A DNA stretch of 64,000 nucleotides. It comes from SHVZ01 sp041906305. GTDB lineage: Bacteria; Pseudomonadota; Alphaproteobacteria; SHVZ01. Below, in pieces: positions 1 through 8,391 of the stretch; the stretch's first letter is position 1; each line of letters starts with the position of its first letter. The translations under genes were made by a program, and so were the position numbers. The stretch lies in assembly GCA_041906305.1 (NCBI GenBank), contig JAYRJL010000010.1, forward strand, positions 62,001 to 126,000. Direction: 5' to 3'. The notes below the pieces were generated by a model. It was given only the letters and a program-made list of their open reading frames with translations, had not been told where the DNA came from and ran no database searches.

Positions 1-1133
1 TCGGCGCCGGTGTCAGCGGTGCCTCGCTGGCCTGGTACCTCAAGAAGCGCGGCGTCGGTCGCGTCGCCCTGATCGAGCGCGACCGCCCGGCTTCCGGCGG
101 CACCGGCAAAAGCGCCGCGATCGTCCGCCAGCATTACTCGACACCGCTGATGGCCCGCCTCGCCCGCGCCTCGCTCGACGTCTTCCAGGATCAAGCAAAG
201 TCGGTCGGCTTCGAGCAGGTGGGCTACCTGTTCCTGGTACCGCCCGAGCAGGCAGCGACCGCGCAAACCAACATGGCGATGCAGCGGACGGTCGGCGTCG
301 AGACCGAATGGCTCGACCCGGCGGTACTCAAGAAGAAGGTCGGCGACTGGCTCAACATGGACGGCGTCGGCGGCGCCACCTTCGAGCCGAAGGGCGGCTA
401 TGCGGACCCGGTGCGCACGACAGAGACCATGGTCGCCAACTTCAAGAAGCTCGGCGGCGAGTTCCGCGAGCGGACGCCGGTGCGCGGCCTGATCCGCAAG
501 GGCGACCGGATCACCGGCCTCACCACCGACGCCGGCGACATCGAGGCCGGCACCGTGGTCAACGCGTCGGGCCCGTGGTCGATCATGCTGGCGGCGAGCG
601 CCAACATCGAGATGCAGATGCGCGCGATCCGCGAGCAGGACACGGTCTGGGAGGCCCGATCCGGCCGCCCGGTCCCGTCGCATTCGATCTCGAACGCGGT
701 GGACGCGACGTACCTTCGTCCGCTCGGCGGCAACCGCTACGTCGTCGGCCGCGGCTTCCCCAAGGAGTACTTCGACTGCGATCCCTATAACTACAAGCAG
801 ACCGCCGAGGACGACTTCGTCGCCGAGGTGCAGCGCCGGCTCACCATGCGCTTCCCGACCATGGAAGGCGCGAAGCTGGTCGACGCCTATGCGGCGCTCT
901 ACGACGTGACCGTCGACTGGTATCCCTATGTCGGCCCGCGCGCCGGCCTCGAGGGTTATGCCGACTTCTCCGGCGGCAGCGGCCACGGCTTCAAGATCGC
1001 GCCGGCGATCGCGTCCGAGCTCGCCGACTGGATCGTCGACGGCAAGGCCAAGCCCGACTTCGCCCGCCTCTCCTACGACCGGATCGCGAAGAAGGACGTG
1101 TTCGCGGGATCGTACGGCGGCAACCGAGGCTAG
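1..1133 (+). CDS. FAD-dependent oxidoreductase (DAO family), 5' partial
   Basis: The frame is open from base 3, so the gene begins before the window; about 376 C-terminal residues are visible. The first residues, GAGVSGASLAWYL, form the glycine-rich Rossmann loop of an FAD site, followed by a conserved acidic stretch (LIER). The C-terminus has a GGSGHGFKIAPAIA motif typical of DadA, sarcosine oxidase and glycine oxidase-like enzymes, where it closes over the flavin. The family oxidises amines or amino acids, giving an imino or oxo product and passing electrons to oxygen or a quinone. The substrate cannot be read from the sequence. The upstream part and any operon partners lie outside the window; a hairpin and T-run follow the stop. 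Confidence 0.85.
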   Translation, partial: GAGVSGASLAWYLKKRGVGRVALIERDRPASGGTGKSAAIVRQHYSTPLMARLARASLDVFQDQAKSVGFEQVGYLFLVPPEQAATAQTNMAMQRTVGVETEWLDPAVLKKKVGDWLNMDGVGGATFEPKGGYADPVRTTETMVANFKKLGGEFRERTPVRGLIRKGDRITGLTTDAGDIEAGTVVNASGPWSIMLAASANIEMQMRAIREQDTVWEARSGRPVPSHSISNAVDATYLRPLGGNRYVVGRGFPKEYFDCDPYNYKQTAEDDFVAEVQRRLTMRFPTMEGAKLVDAYAALYDVTVDWYPYVGPRAGLEGYADFSGGSGHGFKIAPAIASELADWIVDGKAKPDFARLSYDRIAKKDVFAGSYGGNRG

Positions 1134-1154
1134 TCGGAGCTTCCTCCTCGTACC

Positions 1155-1206
1155 CCCTCCCCCGCGAACGACGCGAGGGAGGGTCCGAAGGACAGGGTTT
1201 TTCTTT
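1155..1206 (+). terminator. GC-rich hairpin with downstream T-run after the FAD oxidoreductase
   Basis: Arms 1155-1166 (CCCTCCCCCGCG) and 1172-1183 (CGCGAGGGAGGG) pair at 11 of 12 positions around a 5-base loop. A second small stem (GTCC/GGAC) follows, then a T-rich run at 1198-1206. This fits an intrinsic terminator, although the T-run is about 15 bases from the main stem. The main stem closely resembles the palindrome at 3472-3498, so it may also be a REP-like repeat copy. Confidence 0.5.
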
Positions 1207-1229
1207 TCGCCGTCCTGTAGCACGCTGAC

Positions 1230-1254
1230 GGCCTCCCCTTCGGAGGCCGACATG
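1230..1254 (+). promoter_or_regulatory. Hairpin that pairs the Shine-Dalgarno of the cupin-rhodanese gene
   Basis: GGCCTCC (1230-1236) and GGAGGCC (1242-1248) are perfect 7-base complements around the loop CCTTC. The right arm contains the GGAGG Shine-Dalgarno (1242-1246), five bases before the ATG at 1252. When folded, the stem would hide the ribosome binding site. The pairing is seen directly; a regulatory role is inference. Confidence 0.45.
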
Positions 1255-3453
1255 AGCCAGCTATCCAATCGCGCGACCTCGACCGATCTGCTTGACCGGC
1301 GCGCCGCTGCCGTCAACGACGTGATCGAACGCGTGCGCGAGATCGAGCGCCGCCAGGGCGTCACGCGCGCTGCGATGGCCTCGATCGAGCGCGAGCTGAT
1401 CCAGCTGGCGTCCCGCACCGAGCTGTTCCCGAAGGAGCAGTTCGCGATCCGGCCGGGCAAGCCCGCGATCTATCGCCTGGCCGAAGATCCCGACCACCGC
1501 TTCGCGCTCTACGCCTCGGCCGGCGCGCTCGGCAAGTACCAGCCGCCGCACAACCACACGACCTGGGCGGTGATAGCCGGGGTGTACGGCCATGAGCACA
1601 ACGTCATGTACGAGCGGGTCGACGACCGCTCGGTGCCGGGCCAGGGCAGGCTCAGGAAGACCGGCGAGCGCACGGTCACCAAGGGCGTCGCGGTCTCCTA
1701 TCTGCCCGACGACTTCCACACGATCCAGACCGCCGGCAACGAAGAAGGCCTGCACCTGCATCTCTACGGCCTCAGCCTCGAGCACCTGCCCGACCGCATC
1801 GGCTTCAAGACGCCGGAGGACACGGCCTACGAGCGTTTCATGCGCGCGCCGAACATCGGCGCACCGCTGCTGCCGGCCCATGACCTGAAGGCGATGATCT
1901 CGGACGGCGGCGAGCTGGCGATCCTGGATGTGCGCGAGGAAGGCGTCTTCGCCAAGCGGCACCTCCTGTTCGCCTCGTCGCTGCCGTTGAGCCGTCTCGA
2001 GCTCCGCCTCGACGCGCTGGTCCCGCGCCGGTCTGCGCGCATCGTCCTGATCGATGCCGACGACGGCCTCGCCCAGCGCGCCGCGGCGAGGCTGATGACT
2101 TTCGGCTACCGCAACCTCGCGATCCTCGACGGCGGCATCGAGGGCTGGGCCAAGGCGGGGTACGAACTCTTCAGCGGCACTTACGTGCCGAGCAAGGCCT
2201 TCGGCGAGTTCGTCGAGCACGAGGACGGCACGCCGCGCATGGAGGCGGCCGAGATCAAGGCGCTCGTCGACAAGGGCCAGGACGTGGTGATCCTCGACAG
2301 CCGGCCGCTTGACGAATTCAAGAAGATGAGCATCCCCGGCGGCGTCGACTGCCCCGGCGCCGAGCTGGTGCACCGCGCCTTCGGCATGGTGCGCTCGCCG
2401 GACACCCTCGTGGTCGTCAACTGCGCCGGCCGCACGCGCAGCATCATCGGCGCGCAGTCGCTGATCAACGCCGGCCTGCCCAACAAGGTCGTGGCGCTCA
2501 AGAACGGCACGATGGGCTGGCACCTCGCCGGCCTCAAACTGGCCCACGGCGAGAAGACGATGGCGCCCCTTCCCTCAGCCGATGGCCTGAAGCACGCAAA
2601 GGAGGCGGCCGAGCGCGTCGCCGCCCGCTTCGGCGTGCGCAGCATCGGCACCGCCGACCTCGCCCGCTTCGAGGCCGAGAGCGAGGCACGCAGCCTCTAC
2701 GTCTTCGACGTTCGCTCACCGGAGGAGTACCGCGCCGGGCATCGCGCGGGATCGCGCTCGGCGCCGGGCGGCCAGCTCGTGCAGGCGACCGACAGCTACA
2801 TGGCGACCCGCAACGCACGCGTCGTCCTGGTCGACGACAACGCCGTGCGCGCGACGATGACCGCCTCCTGGCTGATCCAGATGGGCTGGAGCGACGTCTA
2901 TGTGCTCGCCGACGGACTCGACGGCACGCTGGAGACCGGGCCTGAGCATCGGGCCGTGCCCGGCCTCGCCCAGGTGAAGGCGGCGTGGATCGACCCGCAC
3001 GGCCTCAAGGCGCTGATCGATGCCGGCGAGGCTTGTGTGATCGACCTCGACACCAGCCTCCGCTATCGCGATCGCCGGATCGCAGGCGCGGTCTTCGGCA
3101 TCCGCTCGCGCCTGAAGGATCTGGTGCCGACGCTGCCGAAAGGCCGGCGCCTGGTGCTGACATCCGGCGACGGGCTCGCGGCCAAGCTCGCCGCCGACGA
3201 GGTGCGGGCGCTGACCGAGATGGATGTCGCGGCCCTCCTCGGCGGCACCGAGGCCTGGGTCGCGGCCGGGCTCCCGACGCAGTCGGGTGCCGAAGGACTG
3301 CCGGCCGAGCCCGACGACGTCTGGTACCGGCCCTACGATCGCGCCACCGGCGTCGAGGCGGCGATGAAGGAATACCTCTCCTGGGAGGTCGACCTCGTCC
3401 GCCAGATCGAGCGCGACGGCGACACGCGCTTCAGGACGTTTCCGAAAGCTTAG
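1252..3453 (+). CDS. Thiol-dioxygenase-like cupin fused to four rhodanese-like domains
   Basis: Protein of 733 residues. The ATG at 1252 follows a GGAGG site; an open frame extends further upstream but runs into the previous gene. Residues about 60-200 resemble a cysteine-dioxygenase-type cupin: H100 and H102 (PHNHTTW) plus H156 (DDFHTI) match the HxH...H iron ligands of that family. Four rhodanese-like units follow at about 208-308, 330-430, 464-555 and 568-665. Only the second keeps a catalytic-loop cysteine (C391 in CAGRTR); the others look structural or degenerate. Such domains handle thiols and sulfane sulfur, so a role in oxidising cysteine or a related thiol and moving its sulfur is plausible. 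The whole-protein reaction is unknown. The protein is probably cytoplasmic, with no signal peptide seen. Confidence 0.8.
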   Translation: MSQLSNRATSTDLLDRRAAAVNDVIERVREIERRQGVTRAAMASIERELIQLASRTELFPKEQFAIRPGKPAIYRLAEDPDHRFALYASAGALGKYQPPHNHTTWAVIAGVYGHEHNVMYERVDDRSVPGQGRLRKTGERTVTKGVAVSYLPDDFHTIQTAGNEEGLHLHLYGLSLEHLPDRIGFKTPEDTAYERFMRAPNIGAPLLPAHDLKAMISDGGELAILDVREEGVFAKRHLLFASSLPLSRLELRLDALVPRRSARIVLIDADDGLAQRAAARLMTFGYRNLAILDGGIEGWAKAGYELFSGTYVPSKAFGEFVEHEDGTPRMEAAEIKALVDKGQDVVILDSRPLDEFKKMSIPGGVDCPGAELVHRAFGMVRSPDTLVVVNCAGRTRSIIGAQSLINAGLPNKVVALKNGTMGWHLAGLKLAHGEKTMAPLPSADGLKHAKEAAERVAARFGVRSIGTADLARFEAESEARSLYVFDVRSPEEYRAGHRAGSRSAPGGQLVQATDSYMATRNARVVLVDDNAVRATMTASWLIQMGWSDVYVLADGLDGTLETGPEHRAVPGLAQVKAAWIDPHGLKALIDAGEACVIDLDTSLRYRDRRIAGAVFGIRSRLKDLVPTLPKGRRLVLTSGDGLAAKLAADEVRALTEMDVAALLGGTEAWVAAGLPTQSGAEGLPAEPDDVWYRPYDRATGVEAAMKEYLSWEVDLVRQIERDGDTRFRTFPKA

Positions 3454-3471
3454 CTTCCGCCGCTCCTCGTG

Positions 3472-3498
3472 CCCCCTCCCGCGCTGCGCGGGGGAGGG
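3472..3498. repeat. REP-like palindrome between convergent genes
   Basis: CCCGCGC (3478-3484) and GCGCGGG (3486-3492) form the core, extended by CCCT and AGGG with a two-base bulge. It lies between the cupin-rhodanese stop (3453) and the convergent tonB stop (3509), so it could end transcription from both sides. Flanks and arms resemble 1148-1184 (CCTCGT before, GGGAGGGTCC after), suggesting a repeat family. Confidence 0.5.
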
Positions 3499-3508
3499 TC
3501 CTCGAGCT

Positions 3509-4327
3509 TCACCGCAGGCGGAATTGCACCGGCACCTGGAGCTCTAGCTTTGCCTGGGTCATGTCCGCCGGCATCGGCGGCAGAGGCTCGGCGCGCTTGA
3601 TCATGGCCTCGACCTCGCGGTCGAGATCGGGATGGCCGGAGCTCGACTTGATCCGGTAGCTCAGCACGTGGCCCTGGCGGTCGAGCTCGAAGTGAAGCAC
3701 CGCGGTTCCCTGCTGGCGACGAGCCTGGGCGTTGCGCGGATACTCCTTGTGCTTTTCGAGCCAGGCGAGAACCGTCGAGAAGTATTCGGCATCGGCACCA
3801 GGACGGCCGACCGACGGCGGCAATGAGGCGACCTGCGGCGGCATCGGGGCGGCCGGCGCGGGTACCGCCTGCACCGGCACGTCGGCGACCGGCGCCGGGG
3901 TCGGCGGAGCGGGTGTCGGCGGTGCCTTGGCGACGACCGGAGTCGGCGGCTTCGGCTTCACCGGCGGCGGGGGCGGCACCGCCTTGGTCTCGACCGGCAG
4001 GACTTCCTGCGCTTCCGCGAGCTGCGGCATCGGCTCGACCAGCGGGATCGGGTCGACCGCCTTCACCTCCTCCGGCTTCTGCTCCTTCAGCTCCTCGGGC
4101 CTCGCCTCGCTCACCTCCTGGCGCTGCGGCTCGGTCGGCTTCGCCTGGTCGGGCTGCACCATGGCCGGAGCCGTCATCAGCGGCGCCAGCGCCATCTCGA
4201 TCTGCGCCGGCACGTTCGCCGCCTTGGAGCGGGAGTCGAACAGGTTGAAGACGAGCGCCGCGATCGCGACGCCGTGCACCAGCGTCGAGACGAGCCACGG
4301 CCAGCGGTGATCGAGGAAGCGGCGCAT
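3509..4327 (-). CDS. tonB: Energy transducer TonB
   Basis: Protein of 272 residues with TonB architecture: a short cytoplasmic start, one membrane anchor at about residues 12-30, a long proline/alanine/glutamate-rich periplasmic spacer (about 55-170), and a C-terminal TonB fold (about 185-270) with a YPxxAxxRxxxG-like element (EYPRNAQARRQQG). TonB spans the periplasm and transmits proton-motive energy from ExbB-ExbD to outer membrane receptors. The start codon abuts the exbD stop, so it is the last gene of the exbB-exbD-tonB unit. The siderophore receptor at 6176 is a likely client. Confidence 0.9.
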   Translation of the reverse strand: MRRFLDHRWPWLVSTLVHGVAIAALVFNLFDSRSKAANVPAQIEMALAPLMTAPAMVQPDQAKPTEPQRQEVSEARPEELKEQKPEEVKAVDPIPLVEPMPQLAEAQEVLPVETKAVPPPPPVKPKPPTPVVAKAPPTPAPPTPAPVADVPVQAVPAPAAPMPPQVASLPPSVGRPGADAEYFSTVLAWLEKHKEYPRNAQARRQQGTAVLHFELDRQGHVLSYRIKSSSGHPDLDREVEAMIKRAEPLPPMPADMTQAKLELQVPVQFRLR

Positions 4328-4771
<444 letters not shown>

Positions 4772-4772
4772 G

Positions 4773-5480
4773 CTATTCGGCCGCCTCGACGGCGAGGCCG
4801 CGGCCGGTGCGCCGCGTCATCTGGGTGGCGAGGTCGTCGATCGCGAACGCCATGCGCTGGCTGGTGCGGCCGAGATTGGTGGTGAGCTTGTTGTAGGCGA
4901 TGACCGCCGGGATCGCGGCGACGAGGCCGATCGCGGTCGCGAACAGCGCCTCGGCGATGCCGGGGGCGACGACGGCGAGGCTGGTGTCGTTGCTCTGCGC
5001 GATCGAGGTGAAGCTGTTCATGATGCCCCAGACCGTGCCGAACAATCCGACGAAGGGCGCTGTCGATCCCACCGTGGCGAGGAACGGCAGGCCCGGCTCG
5101 GAGGCGCGGAATCCGTCGGCCATCGCCGAACGCATCGCGCGCTGGCAGCGCTCGCGGCTCTCGCCGCGGCTCTCGCCATCGAGACGCTCCTGCGCCTCGT
5201 GCACGCCGGCGGCGAGGATCCGCGCCAGCAGCCCGTCGCTACCGCGCGGGAGCACGGTCGCCCGCGCCCGCACCAGGCCTTCGAGCCTGCCGGCTTCCTG
5301 CGCGAGGCGCCGGAAGCGGACGATCTTGTCGATGATGATCCCCCAGCAGACCACCGAGGCCGCGATCAGCAGGACCATCACGCCTTTGACGATCGGGTCG
5401 GCCTGAAGGAAGAGGCCGAGCATGCTGTAGTCATGGACGGCCGCCAGGGTAACGTCGGCGACGGTCGTAGCGGGAGGCAT
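4773..5480 (-). CDS. exbB: MotA/TolQ/ExbB proton channel family protein
   Basis: Protein of 235 residues with three predicted membrane segments: about 22-50, then a pair at about 125-155 and 170-200 in the conserved MotA/TolQ/ExbB region (STAPFVGLFGTVWGI, then ALFATAIGLVAAIPAV). ExbB is the scaffold of the inner-membrane motor powering TonB. Its assignment to ExbB rather than TolQ rests on the downstream tonB and the neighbouring siderophore receptor; no tolB or pal is present. It follows the small secreted protein by 13 bases. Confidence 0.9.
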   Translation of the reverse strand: MPPATTVADVTLAAVHDYSMLGLFLQADPIVKGVMVLLIAASVVCWGIIIDKIVRFRRLAQEAGRLEGLVRARATVLPRGSDGLLARILAAGVHEAQERLDGESRGESRERCQRAMRSAMADGFRASEPGLPFLATVGSTAPFVGLFGTVWGIMNSFTSIAQSNDTSLAVVAPGIAEALFATAIGLVAAIPAVIAYNKLTTNLGRTSQRMAFAIDDLATQMTRRTGRGLAVEAAE

Positions 5481-5493
5481 GGGGCGAGCTTTC

Positions 5494-5943
5494 CTACTTC
5501 GTGAGCGTGATCTTGGCGCGCGAGGCGACGGCGACCTGATCGATGCAGTTCGGCCGTTCGTCGGCGCCCGACTTGCACGACATCACGTCGTTGACGAGCA
5601 CGCTGCCGATGCCGGTGCAGGCGAGGCCGGCGACGTCGAACAGCTTGACCGAGGTCTTGGTGGGCCGGAGCGGCCCAACCTCGACCGCGAGTCGGCGCGC
5701 GATCACGCCGTCGACGCCGAACATCACGAGGTCGAGCTTGTAGACGTCGAAGGCCGACGGGATGCCGTTGTCGAGGACGAGATAGAGGCGGCAGCCGCCG
5801 GACTGTTCCTCGGTCTTGTTCAGCTCGACGCCGACCTTGCCGTCCTCGGCGAGAGCTGCCGCGCCGAGCAGCGTGGAGAATGCCAGGGCGCCGGCCGCCA
5901 TCCACCGTGAGGCCGCACTGCGCAGATCGACGCCGCCGGTCAT
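5494..5943 (-). CDS. Small secreted protein of the exbB-exbD-tonB operon, function unknown
   Basis: Protein of 149 residues if the ATG at 5943 is used; it is preceded by GAGGA at a good distance, and a TTG two codons upstream is less likely. The N-terminus carries a positively charged and hydrophobic signal (about residues 9-33, ending near ALAEDG). The mature part contains cysteines near CRLYLVL, LACTG, MSCKSG and NCIDQ, which could form disulfides in the periplasm. I do not recognise the family with certainty. As first gene of the TonB energising unit and divergent from the receptor, it is probably induced by low iron and may assist TonB function. Confidence 0.7.
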   Translation of the reverse strand: MTGGVDLRSAASRWMAAGALAFSTLLGAAALAEDGKVGVELNKTEEQSGGCRLYLVLDNGIPSAFDVYKLDLVMFGVDGVIARRLAVEVGPLRPTKTSVKLFDVAGLACTGIGSVLVNDVMSCKSGADERPNCIDQVAVASRAKITLTK

Positions 5944-6029
5944 GTCCAAATCCTCGGGAGCGCGGGCGCCCGACCGTGCCTAGCGCGATGGCGAGGGCGG
6001 GCGGTCGAGCCTGAATGACGTATTCATAC

Positions 6030-6044
6030 TGAGAATGACTCGCA
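6030..6044. promoter_or_regulatory. Weak Fur-box-like half site in the divergent promoter region
   Basis: TGAGAATGACTCGCA matches the 7-1-7 Fur pattern TGATAAT-N-ATTATCA at 10 of 14 positions, mostly in the left half. It lies on the side facing the exbB operon. This is a weak match and may be chance. Confidence 0.25.
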
Positions 6045-6070
6045 TATGCTACGGCCGTCAAGCCGATTGT

Positions 6071-6089
6071 GATTCTGATAATCATTTGC
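6071..6089. promoter_or_regulatory. Fur-box-like palindrome upstream of the siderophore receptor
   Basis: GATTCTGATAATCATTTGC matches the classical 19-base Fur consensus at 15 of 19 positions, with the central TGATAATCAT intact. It lies 87 bases before the receptor start, in the divergent region shared with the exbB operon. Fur or a related iron regulator would repress both units when iron is plentiful. The match is seen; the identity of the regulator is inferred, since alphaproteobacteria also use Irr and RirA. Confidence 0.6.
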
Positions 6090-6175
6090 AAAAACACTGA
6101 AGCCTCGCTACCCTCGGGGCCGCTCGTGGCGTCCGCCGACGTCGATCCCCCGCACGAACACCCCGAGGAAATCCA

Positions 6176-8332
6176 ATGTCCCCCGACCTTCGCCGCCCTT
6201 CCCTTGCCCGCCGCCTGGGCCCCGTCTCCCACCGCGTGATCGCCAGCCTCGTCTTCGGCGCGGTCGCCGCCGCCGTGCCGTCGGACGGCCGTGCCCAGAC
6301 CGCGCCCACGCAGAACGCCCCCGTCCAGCTTCCCCGCATATCGGTCGAGGGCCAGAAGGGCCCCGCCCCCGACGACTACAAGGTCGACCGCCCGTCTTCG
6401 AACAAGCTGACCGAGCCGCTGGTCGACACGCCGCAGACGATGATCGTGATCCCGAAGGCGGTGATGGAGGATCAGGGCGCCACGTCAGTGAAGGACGCGC
6501 TCCGCTACGTCCCGGGCATCACCGCGATGGCCGGCGAAGGCGGCGGCCCCCAGGGCGACAACTTCCGGATCCGCGGCTTCGCCGCCAACACCGACATCTT
6601 CATCGACGGCATGCGCGACATCGCCCAGTACGGCCGCGACTCCTTCGCGCTGGAGTCGCTCGAGGTCGTCAAGGGGCCGTCGTCGACCTACAGCGGCCGC
6701 GGCTCGACCGGCGGCAGCATCAACCAGGTCACCAAGACGCCGACGCTCGACCGCTTCTACTCCGGTACCGCCGGCCTCGGCCTCGACAGCTACATGCGCG
6801 CCACGGTCGACGTGAACACGCCGCTCTCCGGCCTCGGCATGGACACCGCCGCCTTCCGGCTCAACGCGATGGTGCATGATTCCGACGTCGCCGGCCGCGA
6901 CATCGTCGAGAACAAGCGGAAAGGCATCGCGCCCTCGCTGGCGCTCGGTCTCGGCAAGCCGACCCGCCTCACGCTGAACTACTTCCACCTGGACGAAGAC
7001 AACGTCCCCGACTATGGCCTGCCGACCATCAACGGGCGCGTGGCGCCGGTCAGCCGCAGCAACTTCTACGGCTTCGCCGGCCTCAATACCGAGGAAACCA
7101 CCTCGGACGTCGGCACCGCCGTGCTCGAGCACGACGTCAACGACAACCTGATGCTGGCGACGCGGCTCCGCTACGGCGAGAACAGCCGCTACGCCATCGT
7201 CTCGCCGCCGCGCAACGCCAGCCTCGCAACCAATTCGCTAACCCGCAATCCAACGGGCCGCGACGCCAAGTACAACCTGCTGATCAACCAGACCGACGCG
7301 ACCGCGCGCTTCGCCACCGGCTGGGCCAGCCACACGCTCGTCGCCGGCGTCGAGTTCGCGCGCGACGAGTTCAACAACCAGCCGATCACCTTCGCCGGGG
7401 CTGCGACCGACAACCTGACCAGCCCGAACCCGTACACGCAGTTCACCGGCACGCGCACGCTCGGCAACCGCACCGAGACCGACGCGACCACCGTCGCCGT
7501 CTACGCTTCGGACACGATCAAGTTCGGCCAGCAGTGGGAGGCGGTTCTCGGCGCCCGCTGGGACCAGTTCGACGCGACGACCCGGACGCCTGCGACCAAC
7601 ACCACGCTCAGCCGCGTCGACGAGATGCCGAGCTGGCGTGCCGCCCTGGTCTACAAGCCGACGACGAACAGCAGCGTCTATGCCGGCTACGGCACCTCGT
7701 TCAACCCGTCGGCGGAAGCGCTGTCGGTTTCCGCCGGCTCGACCGATCCCGAGGAAAGCCGATCCTTCGAGGTCGGCACCAAATGGGACGTGATGCAGAA
7801 CCGGCTGTCGCTGACCGCGGCGCTGTTCCGCACGGAAAAGACCAATGCCCGCACCACCGACCCCATCGGCGCCATCACCGTGCTGCAGGGCGAGCAGCGG
7901 GTCGACGGCATCGAGCTCGGCGCCACCGGCAGCATCACCGAGAAATGGAAGGTGTTCGGCGGCTACACCTATCAGACCAGCGAGATCGTCAGGTCGCTGG
8001 TCGTCGGCGAGACGGGCAAGGAGATCCCGAACACGCCGCATCACAACATCGCCTTCTGGAGCACCTACGAGCTGCCGCTGGGCATCACCGTGGGCGGTGG
8101 CGTCCAGTACATCTCCGACCGCTACACCAACAACGCCAACACCGGCATGGTCGACAGCTACTGGCTGTTCGACCTGATGGCCTCGTACCGCGTGACCCAG
8201 AACGTCGAGCTCCAGCTCAACGTCTACAACCTGACCGACGAGTTCTACATCGAGCGGCTCCACTCGGGCGGCGCGCACGCCGTTCCCGGTGCCGGCCGCA
8301 CCGCGATCCTGTCGACCAGCTTCAAGTTCTGA
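6176..8332 (+). CDS. TonB-dependent siderophore receptor (Fiu/PiuA type)
   Basis: Protein of 718 residues with an N-terminal signal sequence (about 1-41, ending at GRAQ), a plug domain (about 75-180, including LRYVPGITAMAGEGG and NFRIRGF) and a long beta-barrel ending in the aromatic C-terminus SFKF typical of outer membrane proteins. It would import a ferric siderophore, probably catecholate type, using TonB energy. The subtype call rests on the downstream PiuC-type hydroxylase and PepSY protein, which accompany PiuA/Fiu receptors. A GAGGAA site precedes the ATG. Expression is probably iron-repressed through the palindrome at 6071. Confidence 0.92.
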   Translation: MSPDLRRPSLARRLGPVSHRVIASLVFGAVAAAVPSDGRAQTAPTQNAPVQLPRISVEGQKGPAPDDYKVDRPSSNKLTEPLVDTPQTMIVIPKAVMEDQGATSVKDALRYVPGITAMAGEGGGPQGDNFRIRGFAANTDIFIDGMRDIAQYGRDSFALESLEVVKGPSSTYSGRGSTGGSINQVTKTPTLDRFYSGTAGLGLDSYMRATVDVNTPLSGLGMDTAAFRLNAMVHDSDVAGRDIVENKRKGIAPSLALGLGKPTRLTLNYFHLDEDNVPDYGLPTINGRVAPVSRSNFYGFAGLNTEETTSDVGTAVLEHDVNDNLMLATRLRYGENSRYAIVSPPRNASLATNSLTRNPTGRDAKYNLLINQTDATARFATGWASHTLVAGVEFARDEFNNQPITFAGAATDNLTSPNPYTQFTGTRTLGNRTETDATTVAVYASDTIKFGQQWEAVLGARWDQFDATTRTPATNTTLSRVDEMPSWRAALVYKPTTNSSVYAGYGTSFNPSAEALSVSAGSTDPEESRSFEVGTKWDVMQNRLSLTAALFRTEKTNARTTDPIGAITVLQGEQRVDGIELGATGSITEKWKVFGGYTYQTSEIVRSLVVGETGKEIPNTPHHNIAFWSTYELPLGITVGGGVQYISDRYTNNANTGMVDSYWLFDLMASYRVTQNVELQLNVYNLTDEFYIERLHSGGAHAVPGAGRTAILSTSFKF

Positions 8333-8338
8333 AGGCGA

Positions 8339-8379
8339 AGGCGCCCGTCGGGTCCTTCCGGCGGGCGCCTCCCTTTTTT
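8339..8379 (+). terminator. Intrinsic terminator between receptor and piuC
   Basis: Arms 8339-8351 (AGGCGCCCGTCGG) and 8358-8370 (CCGGCGGGCGCCT) pair over 13 positions with one G-T wobble around a 6-base loop, followed by CCC and six T. This is a strong terminator shape. Because piuC starts only 13 bases further on, it probably limits read-through rather than fully separating the genes. Confidence 0.8.
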
Positions 8380-8391
8380 CAGAGAGACTTC

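Noticed and set aside
928..1251. N-terminal extension of the cupin-rhodanese gene
   Set aside because: It overlaps the FAD oxidoreductase in another phase, is Ser/Arg/Pro-rich, and the ATG at 1252 has its own GGAGG site.
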